A DNA stretch of 55,427 bases from JANMMJ01 sp031373255 (GTDB taxonomy: Bacteria; Pseudomonadota; Alphaproteobacteria; Rhizobiales; Aestuariivirgaceae), in assembly GCA_031373255.1 (NCBI GenBank), contig JANMMJ010000120.1:1-55427 (forward strand), in the 5' to 3' direction. The stretch's first letter is position 1. Each line of letters opens with the position of its first letter. A model generated the notes under the pieces. It made no database searches. It had not been told where the DNA came from and saw only the letters and a list, made by a program, of their open reading frames with translations. This document shows positions 24,666 to 33,005 of the stretch, piece after piece. The position numbers were made by a program, and so were the translations under genes.

Positions 24666-26444
24666 ATGAAAATGACCACCGAAGAAGCCTTCATCAAGGT
24701 CCTGCAGATGCACGGGATCGAACATGCCTTTGGCATCATCGGTTCGGCATTCATGCCGATCTCCGACCTGTTTCCAAAGGCGAGCATCACCTTCTGGGAC
24801 TGCGCCCATGAGGGATCAGGCGGCATGATGGCTGACGGATATACCCGGGCCTCCGGCAAGATGTGCATGATGATTGCCCAGAATGGTCCGGGCATCACCA
24901 ACTTCGTTACGGCAGTGAAGACCGCCTACTGGAACCATACACCGCTTCTGCTCGTCACTCCCCAGGCCGCAAACCGGACCATCGGCCAGGGCGGATTTCA
25001 GGAAGTCGAACAGATGGCGCTGTTCAAGGACATGGTCGGCTACCAGGAGGAAGTACGCGATGCTTCGCGCGTCGCCGAAGTCCTCAACCGGGTCATCATG
25101 AATGCCAGGCGGAATTCGGCGCCTGCACAAATCAACATGCCCCGTGATTACTTCACGCAGGTTATCGACATCGAGCTTCCGGCCGTTGTGGAGTTTGAAA
25201 GACCGTCGGGCGGAGATGACGCGATCGCTGCTGCAGCGAAACTGCTTTCGAGCGCAAAATCTCCAGTGATCCTGAATGGCGCGGGCGTGGTCATCGGTGG
25301 CGCCATCCCGGCTTCCATGGCACTGGCGGAGCGGTTAGATGCACCGGTTTGCGTCGGCTACCAGCATAACGACGCATTTCCCGGATCGCATCCACTGTTT
25401 GCCGGGCCTCTGGGCTACAACGGATCCAAGGCGGCCATGGATCTTATCAAGCAGGCTGACGTGGTGCTGGCGCTGGGAACACGCCTCAATCCGTTTTCGA
25501 CGCTCCCGGGCTATGGGCTCGACTATTGGCCAAAGGACGCCAAAGTCATCCAGGCCGACATCAATCCCAACCGGATCGGGCTGACCAAGAAAGTCGCGGT
25601 TGGCATCGTGGGTGATGCAAGGAAGGTCGCTGAAGGAATTCTCGCCCGGTTGTCAACTACGGCGGGTGACATCAAACGCGCCGACCGGAAGGCCCTCATC
25701 GCAACCACCAAGTCACGCTGGGCGCAGCAACTCTCGAGCATGGACCATGAAGATGACGATCCGGGCACGACCTGGAATGAGCGCGCCCGCAACGCCAAGC
25801 CAGAATGGATGAGTCCGCGCATGGCCTGGCGCGCCATCCAGGCGGCCCTCCCGAAAGATGCAATCATATCCTCCGACATCGGCAACAATTGCGCTATCGG
25901 CAATGCCTATCCGACATTTGAACAGGGCCGCAAATATCTGGCGCCCGGCCTGTTTGGACCATGCGGATATGGGCTGCCTTCGATCATTGGCGCCAAGATC
26001 GGTTGCCCAGACATTCCCGTGGTTGGTTTTGCGGGCGATGGCGCCTTCGGCATCGCGGTGACAGAACTTACCGCAATCGGCAGGCCGGAATGGCCCGCTA
26101 TCACCATGGTGGTGTTCCGCAACTATCAGTGGGGTGCGGAAAAGAGGAACTCAACTCTCTGGTATGATGACAATTTCGTCGGAACGGAACTGGATACCGA
26201 CGTCTCCTATGCGGGAATTGCCAAGGCCTGCGGATTGAACGGCGTAGTGTCCCGCACCATGGATGAGCTCCGCGACGCGCTGGCCAAGGCGATCGACGAC
26301 CAGATGAATCACAGGAAAACGACGCTTATCGAAGCGATGATCAACCAGGAGCTGGGTGAACCATTCCGCCGCGATGCCATGAAAAAGCCGGTCGCTGTTG
26401 CCGGCATCAGCAAAGATGACATGAGACCGCAGAAGGGTGCGTGA
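24666..26444 (+). CDS. xsc: Sulfoacetaldehyde acetyltransferase
   Basis: This 592-aa TPP enzyme has the family length and the Xsc-like start EEAFIKVLQMHGIEHAFGIIGSAF. The catalytic Glu49 lies in CAHEGSGGMMADGY. The TPP motif is GFAGDGAFGIAVTEL with VVFRNYQWGAEKRNSTLWYDD. Xsc cleaves sulfoacetaldehyde with phosphate to acetyl phosphate and sulfite in the cytoplasm. Neighbours supply each following step: ackA and pta for acetyl phosphate, soeABC for sulfite and ald for the amino group. Acetolactate synthase is the superfamily alternative, made unlikely by the QWGAEKRN signature and context. CGCAAGGA precedes the ATG. Confidence 0.93.
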   Translation: MKMTTEEAFIKVLQMHGIEHAFGIIGSAFMPISDLFPKASITFWDCAHEGSGGMMADGYTRASGKMCMMIAQNGPGITNFVTAVKTAYWNHTPLLLVTPQAANRTIGQGGFQEVEQMALFKDMVGYQEEVRDASRVAEVLNRVIMNARRNSAPAQINMPRDYFTQVIDIELPAVVEFERPSGGDDAIAAAAKLLSSAKSPVILNGAGVVIGGAIPASMALAERLDAPVCVGYQHNDAFPGSHPLFAGPLGYNGSKAAMDLIKQADVVLALGTRLNPFSTLPGYGLDYWPKDAKVIQADINPNRIGLTKKVAVGIVGDARKVAEGILARLSTTAGDIKRADRKALIATTKSRWAQQLSSMDHEDDDPGTTWNERARNAKPEWMSPRMAWRAIQAALPKDAIISSDIGNNCAIGNAYPTFEQGRKYLAPGLFGPCGYGLPSIIGAKIGCPDIPVVGFAGDGAFGIAVTELTAIGRPEWPAITMVVFRNYQWGAEKRNSTLWYDDNFVGTELDTDVSYAGIAKACGLNGVVSRTMDELRDALAKAIDDQMNHRKTTLIEAMINQELGEPFRRDAMKKPVAVAGISKDDMRPQKGA

Positions 26445-26468
26445 CCATTTGCAGTTGGCACACCTGCC

Positions 26469-27620
26469 ATGACCTCCCTGCTCATTCTCAATGCCGGATC
26501 ATCATCGCTCAAGTTCGCAGTCTTCGACGCGCGAGCACAGCCGGAGCCGCTGGTTCGCGGACAGGTTTCAGGGCTCGGGACTTCACCAGCCTTCGAATCT
26601 CCAGGCGCCGCCCGTGCTCCCCTCCCCCAGGGATTCAGCCTCAATGACGCGTGCGAACACGTGCTGGCTTGGATCGAGGCTTGCGGATTCAAGCGCGACA
26701 AGTTCGTGGCCATGGCGCACCGGATGGTGCATGGCGGTGTGGTTTTTGTGAAGCCGACGTATGTCGATGTTGGTGTGTTCCGGGACTTGGAGGGCCTGCT
26801 GCCACTTGCTCCCCTGCACCTGCCCTTCGGCCTTTCGGTTCTACAGCGGATGAGAGAGGTTGCCCCGGAAGTTCCGCAGATTGCGTGTTTCGACACCGCC
26901 TTCCATGCCACGCAAAACGAGTTGGAGACGCGGCTGCCGCTGCCACGCGTCTATCACGAGCGCGGATACCGGCGCTATGGTTTCCATGGGTTGAGCTATG
27001 AACACGTGGTGACCGAACTGCCGCGCGTTACCGGCCAGCCCCTTCCCCGCCGCCTGGTGGCCGCGCATCTCGGCAATGGCGCTAGCATGTGCGCCATTCT
27101 CGACGGCAAGAGCATTGCCACGACCATGGGCTTCTCGACCGCCGATGGTCTGGTGATGGGCACGAGAACGGGCAGTATTGATCCTGGCGTGCTGATTGCC
27201 TTGATGCGCGACGACAAGATGAGCTTCGCCGATCTTGAGGATCTGCTCTATCGCCGCAGTGGGCTGCTGGGCATTTCCGGTATTTCGTCCGACATGCGCA
27301 CCCTCCTCGCTAGCGACCAGCCGGAGGCGCTTGAGGCCATCGACTACTACTGCAATTCGGCAGCACGGCACGCGGCGTCACTCGTGGGTGCGCTGGGAGG
27401 CCTTGACGCATTGGTTTTCACGGGAGGCGTTGGCGAGCAGGCCGGTCCTATTCGAAGTAAGATCCTTGTACGCCTCGCGTGGCTTGGACTGTCTTCAGAT
27501 AATCACAATAGTAAATCCTATTTAAACGTTGATGACAATTATACCAATCCAGGAGTCTTCATCATTCATGCAGATGAAGAAATCGTTATGGCACGACATT
27601 GTATGTCGCTTTTGTCATAG
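26469..27620 (+). CDS. ackA: Acetate kinase
   Basis: The 383-aa product has the acetokinase signatures: LILNAGSSSLKFAVF at the N-terminus, HRMVHGG, FDTAFHAT, YGFHGLSYEHV, HLGNGASMCAI, MGTRTGSIDPG and a C-terminal FTGGVGEQAGPIRS. It interconverts acetyl phosphate plus ADP with acetate plus ATP. Following xsc by 24 bp, it could drain acetyl phosphate with ATP gain, while Pta at 28908 makes acetyl-CoA. The last 45 codons are strikingly AT-rich (about 33-40 percent GC) compared with the rest, although the family C-terminus (HADEEIVMARH) is intact. Confidence 0.93.
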   Translation: MTSLLILNAGSSSLKFAVFDARAQPEPLVRGQVSGLGTSPAFESPGAARAPLPQGFSLNDACEHVLAWIEACGFKRDKFVAMAHRMVHGGVVFVKPTYVDVGVFRDLEGLLPLAPLHLPFGLSVLQRMREVAPEVPQIACFDTAFHATQNELETRLPLPRVYHERGYRRYGFHGLSYEHVVTELPRVTGQPLPRRLVAAHLGNGASMCAILDGKSIATTMGFSTADGLVMGTRTGSIDPGVLIALMRDDKMSFADLEDLLYRRSGLLGISGISSDMRTLLASDQPEALEAIDYYCNSAARHAASLVGALGGLDALVFTGGVGEQAGPIRSKILVRLAWLGLSSDNHNSKSYLNVDDNYTNPGVFIIHADEEIVMARHCMSLLS

Positions 27621-27774
27621 TTTCATAATATCAACTTCTAACTGCCTAGCTCGTGCCACTTTGAAACAGTTAGTTTGCCACATTTACTGGTAATTCTTCG
27701 TTCGTTGACTCGCTGCGTTGGGACGCCGTGGCTTTCAATCGGGGACGGCTCACCCACGAGAGGAAGTCAAGACA
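27621..27774. other. AT-rich intergenic tract
   Basis: This spacer continues the low-GC composition that begins inside the 3' end of ackA (about 39 percent GC over 27481-27720 by hand count). It contains no clear terminator or promoter. The normal composition returns shortly before the Asp/Gly-rich gene. Confidence 0.5.
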
Positions 27775-28911
27775 ATGAAATCTTTCAAGACCGGATGGAA
27801 TGAAAGCGCGCAGGTTCTGGAATCTCCCTGGAAGCCATATGGCTGGATGAATGCACGGGGATTAGGGAACGTGGAACTCGATTCCGGCGCGGCATTCCGG
27901 GGCTGGGGCCGCTGGCGTTGGGACGACCAAGATGACAACAACGGCTCTTCTGGCGGCTGCGGGTCTGGCGGCGATGACACGATCGTGGGCGGCGGCCCTG
28001 ACGACAGCATAGGTTCCGGCGACGACAGCATGGGGTCGGGAGACGACGACACCATCAATAGCGGCGGTGATGATTCCACCGGATCAGGCGGCGACGACAG
28101 CATGGGGTCTGGTGTCGACGACACAATCGATAGCGGCGATGACGACCACGGGGGCGTGGACCATGATGGCGTCGGAGGCAGCGGAGGGACGTTCCTTGCC
28201 ACCATCGGCGCCGACAGCATCATGGGCAACGATGATGACAATGTCTTAATCGACGCTGGCGGCCGTTCACAAACAGGAACCGACAGTTTTGATGGCGGGG
28301 GCGGTGAAGATGTCATCTACAGTCATTGGGGAAGCGATGTGCTCTCTGGAGGTGACGGCCACGACCATCTCATTTCGCGCAGCGACGCGGGTGAGCCGGA
28401 GATCGCCCAGGATTCCACGGTGCCGAAGTACTACGAGAACGAGAATCTCACCGACAACGCCGACGCGCTTACGGGCGGGTCGGACAACGACCAATTCTTC
28501 TTCCGCGTTGATCTCAACGCCACGGCCGAGATCATTGCCAAGCACACCAACGACGCAGGCGAGATCGACTGGCACGGCGTGACAGGTGAGAATGGAGCGC
28601 CACATTTGCATTGGCTGGACGGGATCGGCAACGACACGATCACGGACCATTCGGAAGCCGAAGGAGACAGCATCGTCATCGAGGGTCATACCGTCGACCT
28701 GACATTCTCCTATGAGGATCTCAATGGCGACGGCCAGGACGAATCGATCCTCCACTTGTTCAGCAACCAGGGTGGCGCCGGCGCCCATGACGGGGATCAA
28801 CTCGGCACCATTACGGTTTATGGCGATATGGTGGATGAAGGTGATGTTTCTGTCGACGCGATGGTGACCCACGGCGCCTTTGCAACGATCGACGAGATTC
28901 CGCTGGTTTAA
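27775..28911 (+). CDS. Asp/Gly-rich RTX-like calcium-binding protein
   Basis: The 378-aa product starts at MKSFKTGWNESAQ (ATG at 27775, after GAGAGGAAG). Residues about 65-145 are built of acidic glycine repeats such as GSGDDSMGSGDDDTINSGGD. A second part has degenerate RTX nonapeptides (GADSIMGNDDDNVL, GGGGEDVIYSHWGSDVLSGGDGHDHL, DALTGGSDNDQFFF). The C-terminus contains an EF-hand-like DLNGDGQDES. RTX proteins bind Ca2+ outside the cell and leave by type I secretion; no classical signal peptide is present and no secretion genes lie in the window. It interrupts the ackA-pta pair, and its stop overlaps that of pta. The function (adhesin, matrix, Ca2+ binding) is unknown. Confidence 0.8.
   Translation: MKSFKTGWNESAQVLESPWKPYGWMNARGLGNVELDSGAAFRGWGRWRWDDQDDNNGSSGGCGSGGDDTIVGGGPDDSIGSGDDSMGSGDDDTINSGGDDSTGSGGDDSMGSGVDDTIDSGDDDHGGVDHDGVGGSGGTFLATIGADSIMGNDDDNVLIDAGGRSQTGTDSFDGGGGEDVIYSHWGSDVLSGGDGHDHLISRSDAGEPEIAQDSTVPKYYENENLTDNADALTGGSDNDQFFFRVDLNATAEIIAKHTNDAGEIDWHGVTGENGAPHLHWLDGIGNDTITDHSEAEGDSIVIEGHTVDLTFSYEDLNGDGQDESILHLFSNQGGAGAHDGDQLGTITVYGDMVDEGDVSVDAMVTHGAFATIDEIPLV
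28021..28164 (+). repeat. 72-bp tandem repeat inside the RTX-like gene
   Basis: GACGACAGCATGGGGTC occurs at 28021 and again at 28093, a period of 72 bp (24 residues, GDDSMGSG.DDTI.SG). The second copy has diverged in its second half. The repeat encodes the acidic glycine-rich region and could change copy number by slippage. Confidence 0.6.
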
Positions 28912-29843
28912 TCGCCAGCCAGACTCATTGCGAGAAGCAGCGCCGATGTCGCAACAATGTCATCGGTGCTTGCGCCTCGTGACAAGTCGGAGACCGGCTT
29001 GGCGAAGCCTTGCAATATGGGGCCAATTGCCTGGGCGCCGGCGAGATATTGAGTGAGCTTGTAGGCGATGTTTCCTGCATCAAGGTCCGGGAAAACCAGG
29101 ACATTGGCGCGGCCCGCCACCTCTCCTGGATTTTTCAGCTTTCGCTCTGCAATGCTCGCAGACAGAGCAGCGTCGCCCTGGAGTTCGCCGTCAATTTTCA
29201 ATCCCGGCGAGGCCAGTCTTGCGATTGCCGTGGCATTCACAACCTTCTCGACATCTGCGTGAGTAGCACTTCCCATTGTCGAAAAGGACAGCATGGCTAC
29301 CCGGGGCTCGTCCGGTAAAATGCGGCGCGCACTTTCGGCCGAAGCCAGGGCAATGCCGGCAAGTTCATCGGCGGTCGGCTGAACATTTACTGCACAGTCA
29401 GCGAAAATAAGGGCGCGCTCGGGCCACTGCATGAGAAAGAAACTTGACGGCAGCGCGATGCCAGGTGCCAGGCCGACGGTCATCAGGCCAGCCTCTATAA
29501 CCCTGGCGGTGGGATTGATGATGCCGGCGATCATGGCATCCGCCTCGCCCGCAGCCACCATTGCACCAGCGCGATACAAAGGTTTTGCGAGTAGGCGGCG
29601 TGCCATTGCCTCGTTCATTTTTTCGCGCCGGGCGATGATGGAAGAAATGTCACGGGCAGAAGGCTCCGGCAGCGCACCAAACACAATTGGCACAGCCAGA
29701 TCTTCAGCGAGCAACCTGCTGGCAGCTTCGGTGATGCGGCTGTCGCCGCCCTCCGGCATGACGATCTTCAGTTTCCTGCCGCGAATGCGCGCCTTTGCCT
29801 GATTAACAATCGTCACGTTTCCTGTTCCCTCATCGCTAATCAC
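28908..29843 (-). CDS. pta: Phosphate acetyltransferase
   Basis: This 311-aa protein matches the Pta core domain in length and motifs: KIVMPEGGDSRITEAA, ADAMIAGIINPTARVIEAGL, FADCAVNVQPTADELAGIA, MLSFSTMGSATH and VLVFPDLDAGNIAYKLTQYL. It converts acetyl phosphate and CoA into acetyl-CoA. In sulfonate-degrading alphaproteobacteria pta normally follows xsc directly; here it is convergent and separated by ackA and the RTX-like gene. The stop codons of pta and the RTX gene overlap at TTAA. Phosphate butyryltransferase-like activity is the only real alternative. Confidence 0.92.
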   Translation of the reverse strand: MISDEGTGNVTIVNQAKARIRGRKLKIVMPEGGDSRITEAASRLLAEDLAVPIVFGALPEPSARDISSIIARREKMNEAMARRLLAKPLYRAGAMVAAGEADAMIAGIINPTARVIEAGLMTVGLAPGIALPSSFFLMQWPERALIFADCAVNVQPTADELAGIALASAESARRILPDEPRVAMLSFSTMGSATHADVEKVVNATAIARLASPGLKIDGELQGDAALSASIAERKLKNPGEVAGRANVLVFPDLDAGNIAYKLTQYLAGAQAIGPILQGFAKPVSDLSRGASTDDIVATSALLLAMSLAGD

Positions 29844-30004
29844 AAGAAGCCGCCTGGTGCTTCGCAGTTACCGCAATTGTGCCGGATGATTGCCACATTC
29901 ACGCGCAAAAAGAAGAACAACAACACATTGTCGGCGAGACCATGGGCAAATCTGGCCGCCGCCTCTCGGGATGGCGCAACGGGTGTGTTTGAGGGAGGTG
30001 CTGG

Positions 30005-30214
30005 ATGAAACCAGCGCTCATGGTGCTTTGCGTCCTTGTGTTCCTTGTCGCCGGTGCCCTCGCTGGAATTGCGCGAGACAATGCTGTGCGGCGTGATCAC
30101 ACGCTCCCCCTCGTGAAGATCTCATCCTTAGCAATCAGATTTTGGGACGCACGCGGCAACGCTGCCCCACTCAAGTTGTTCAGCCAAAGCGAAGAAGAGG
30201 GATTCCATGAGTGA
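30005..30214 (+). CDS. Small secreted or membrane-anchored protein
   Basis: The 69-aa product has a strong hydrophobic N-terminus (MKPALMVLCVLVFLVAGALAG) that is a signal peptide or single membrane helix, followed by a basic and polar tail. A near-perfect GAGGGAGG lies 7 bases before the ATG and the stop overlaps the next start by 8 bp, both typical of a translated gene in an operon. I do not recognise the family. Confidence 0.6.
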   Translation: MKPALMVLCVLVFLVAGALAGIARDNAVRRDHTLPLVKISSLAIRFWDARGNAAPLKLFSQSEEEGFHE

Positions 30215-31271
30215 AGTGCGAGGGATTGAAATGCGTGATCCACACGACGAAATTGCCACTGCCGAGCGGTTTCGCCGGTTTGCGCAGGCTACACGGCCAA
30301 CCGCGCCGCGTGAGCATATCAGTCACCTCGACAGAGCATACGACACGCCGCGACATCGGCAAGGACGGCCGAAGCGGCGGCACAGCGGCTGGTCGTTCAG
30401 GGACTATGCACTTGCCGGGTCATTGATGACAATCGTCAGTGCCATCACCGGTATAGCGGTTTATGACCGCATGGAAAACGGCATCCTGATTTCAGAGGTT
30501 CGCGACCGGCTGGCACGGCCCGCGACGCAGCCATCGGCTGTGACGCGGGCCGAAACAGTAACGGTTTCGGTCAAGAATTCGAACGGCTCCAAGCAAATCA
30601 CAACCGCAAAGCTCAATGTGGCAGATGTTTCGGGCGCGCTGAATACGCTCATTCCGCTTTCGCTCGATGCGAGCAGCGGCACCGATGGGCCGCAGCTCGC
30701 CTTCAGGCTTTCCGGTATGCCTGAATCTGCCTATCTGACGGCGGGGAACAAGTCCGGCATTGGCGGCTGGCTGCTCAAACCTGGGGAAGCCGACAATGTG
30801 AAACTTGTCGTGCCAAAAGCACCGGCATCGTCATTTGCCATCGGTGTCGCAGCAATTGAGGCCGTGAGCGGAGAACTGGTTTCTCCCGTCGTCGAGATGA
30901 ACGTGGCACTCGATACGGTAAATGAGGCAGTCGTGCTTCCCGTGGCCGCCACGATTCACCCGCTTACCAATTTCAATTCCGAAACTCCGGACGATGCGAC
31001 AAAGATTATCCAAGACGGTGACAGGATGATGGACGCAGGCGACATCGAGGCTGCCCGGTCGTTTTATACTAAAGCGTTGGCTCTTGGCGATAGCCGGGCG
31101 GCGCTCCAGCTGGGAAAGTCCTATGATCCAAGCACCTTTGTTGAGAGAAAAATTCTACGCCGCCAACCCGACCCCGTAAAAGCAATGGAATTCTATCAGC
31201 AAGCTGCAGAGGCAGGCATTGACGAAGCCAGGGCGCATCTTGAACAGCTCCAGGCGCGGCTGGCGCGGTAG
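30207..31271 (+). CDS. Membrane-anchored Sel1/TPR-repeat protein
   Basis: This 354-aa protein has a basic cytoplasmic N-terminal segment (residues 1-66, many Arg) and one membrane helix (about 68-86, DYALAGSLMTIVSAITGIAV). A beta-rich domain follows (about 110-250) and then a C-terminal helical repeat (about 265-350), with AARSFYTKALALGDSRAALQLGKSYDP and AMEFYQQAAEAGIDEARAHLEQL of Sel1/TPR type. The large domain should be periplasmic. The ATG at 30207 overlaps the end of the small membrane protein gene. An assembly or scaffolding role in the envelope is a guess. Confidence 0.75.
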   Translation: MSEVRGIEMRDPHDEIATAERFRRFAQATRPTAPREHISHLDRAYDTPRHRQGRPKRRHSGWSFRDYALAGSLMTIVSAITGIAVYDRMENGILISEVRDRLARPATQPSAVTRAETVTVSVKNSNGSKQITTAKLNVADVSGALNTLIPLSLDASSGTDGPQLAFRLSGMPESAYLTAGNKSGIGGWLLKPGEADNVKLVVPKAPASSFAIGVAAIEAVSGELVSPVVEMNVALDTVNEAVVLPVAATIHPLTNFNSETPDDATKIIQDGDRMMDAGDIEAARSFYTKALALGDSRAALQLGKSYDPSTFVERKILRRQPDPVKAMEFYQQAAEAGIDEARAHLEQLQARLAR

Positions 31272-31349
31272 AATACTCGACAATTGCCACGCGGACGGGC
31301 ATGAGTTGCTGTGAAAAACAGCAATTACTGTGTCTGTCAGGAGCGGTGC

Positions 31350-32999
31350 ATGCGGGTTGCGGATCTAATCGTCGCTTGTCTTGAGAACCACCAGGTGGAA
31401 CGCGCTTATTGCGTGCCGGGGGAAAGCTATCTGGCGCTGCTTGACGCGCTGCATGACAGCAAGATCAAGACCATCGTCTGCCGGCACGAGGGGGGTGCCG
31501 GGTTCATGGCCCTCAATGATGCGAAGATCACTGGGCGGCCCGGTGTGCTCATGGTCAGCCGGGGGCCTGGGGCAACCAATGCATCAATTGCCGTCCATGT
31601 GGCCGAGCAGGACGCGACGCCGATGGTGGTGTTCGTGGGGCAGGTTTCGCGCGAAGAACTCACACGCGGGGCCTTCCAGGAGGTTGACTACACGCAATTC
31701 TTCGGGCGCATGGCGAAGGCCGTGTTTGAAGTGACTGATGGCAATAAAATGGCAGAAACGGTGGCGCGCGCCTTTCATCTGGCAAGCGAGGGCGTTGCCG
31801 GACCGGTTGTCATTTCATTGCCTGAGGACGTTCTGGAAGACATTACGGAAACGCGCATTCCCTCGCCCTTTCCCGTCGCGGCACCACGGCATTCGACACA
31901 TGACGTTGAACGAATCCAGGCTGCAATAGATGCGGCTGAACGGCCAATCGTGCTGGCTGGAGGGCTGCTTCGTGGTGAACGGGGCGCGCAGGCACTGGCC
32001 CGATTTGCCGAGGCGCAGCGCATTCCGGTGGCCGTGACCTGGAAAAACCAAGACGTATTCGACAATGGCTCGTCTCTCTATGGCGGGCACATCGGCTTTG
32101 GAACGCCGGCGGCCCACAAGCAAATGCTGGCAAAAGCCGATCTGGTGCTAGCAATCGGCACGCGGCTCGGCGATGTTGCCTCGCTCAACTACAGTTTTCC
32201 GCGCGCGCCCGAGCCAGAGCAGACGCTACTTCATATATACCCCGACTCCTCGCCGATAGGGAAAGTCGTTCGCTGCGATATCGGAGTTGTTGCCGGGCCT
32301 ACGCACCTGCTTGAAGATCTGGCACTTCGGCCACGGGTGGTTTCATCAGCACGCGAAACCTGGATTTCCACCGTCAACGGCTTCGTGCGCAATTTCATGG
32401 CATTCAAGCCGCAAAATCCCGAGGATGGCGTGGATTTTGGCGCTGTTGTGAAGGCAATTTCGGAACTGGCGCCATCCAATGCCGTCATCACCACGGATGC
32501 CGGCAACATGTCCACCTGGGTGCACCGGCACTGGGTGATGACACCCAGCAACCTGCTGTTAGGTGCCATCGCCGGGGCTATGGGCTACGGCGTTCCGGCA
32601 GCGATTGCCGCGGTTCTGGCGATGCCCGGGCGGATGGCAATCGTGTTTGTGGGCGACGGGGGAGTGCTCATGACCGGCCAGGAACTGGCAACGGCGATCC
32701 AATACAATGCACCCATCAAGATCGTGATTTCGGACAATGGAAGCTATGGCACGATCCGGACCCACCAGGAACGGCATTACCCCCACCGCATTTCCGGAAC
32801 GAGATTGCATAATCCGGACTTTGCGGCATGGGCCCGCTCATTCGGGGCGCAGGCTGTCACGATCGCCAAAGGCGACGATATTGCAGCAAAACTCAAGGAA
32901 GCACTGGAGCATGACGGTGCGTCCGTTATCCACGTCAAGTCGAGCCTGGAAGCGCTATCGGCCTATACGACGCTCACAGGCGCGCGACCGAAGGCCTGA
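31350..32999 (+). CDS. Thiamine pyrophosphate enzyme, acetolactate-synthase-like
   Basis: The 549-aa product starts at MRVADLIVACLENHQ (AGGAG 8 bases before). It has the three TPP-enzyme domains: an N-terminal domain with catalytic Glu in CRHEGGAGFMA, a central binding domain (about 195-320) and a C-terminal TPP motif VGDGGVLMTGQELATAIQYNAPIKIVISDNGSYG. It resembles orphan acetolactate synthase large-subunit homologues. No small regulatory subunit or ilvC is adjacent, so branched-chain synthesis is unlikely. The substrate could be a 2-keto acid or an aldehyde; context does not tell. It ends 6 bp before the convergent L,D-transpeptidase gene. Confidence 0.82.
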   Translation: MRVADLIVACLENHQVERAYCVPGESYLALLDALHDSKIKTIVCRHEGGAGFMALNDAKITGRPGVLMVSRGPGATNASIAVHVAEQDATPMVVFVGQVSREELTRGAFQEVDYTQFFGRMAKAVFEVTDGNKMAETVARAFHLASEGVAGPVVISLPEDVLEDITETRIPSPFPVAAPRHSTHDVERIQAAIDAAERPIVLAGGLLRGERGAQALARFAEAQRIPVAVTWKNQDVFDNGSSLYGGHIGFGTPAAHKQMLAKADLVLAIGTRLGDVASLNYSFPRAPEPEQTLLHIYPDSSPIGKVVRCDIGVVAGPTHLLEDLALRPRVVSSARETWISTVNGFVRNFMAFKPQNPEDGVDFGAVVKAISELAPSNAVITTDAGNMSTWVHRHWVMTPSNLLLGAIAGAMGYGVPAAIAAVLAMPGRMAIVFVGDGGVLMTGQELATAIQYNAPIKIVISDNGSYGTIRTHQERHYPHRISGTRLHNPDFAAWARSFGAQAVTIAKGDDIAAKLKEALEHDGASVIHVKSSLEALSAYTTLTGARPKA

Positions 33000-33005
33000 C
33001 GCGCC

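Noticed and set aside
28021..28164. CRISPR-like direct repeat
   Set aside because: The two 72-bp copies are in frame inside a coding sequence and have no spacers between them.
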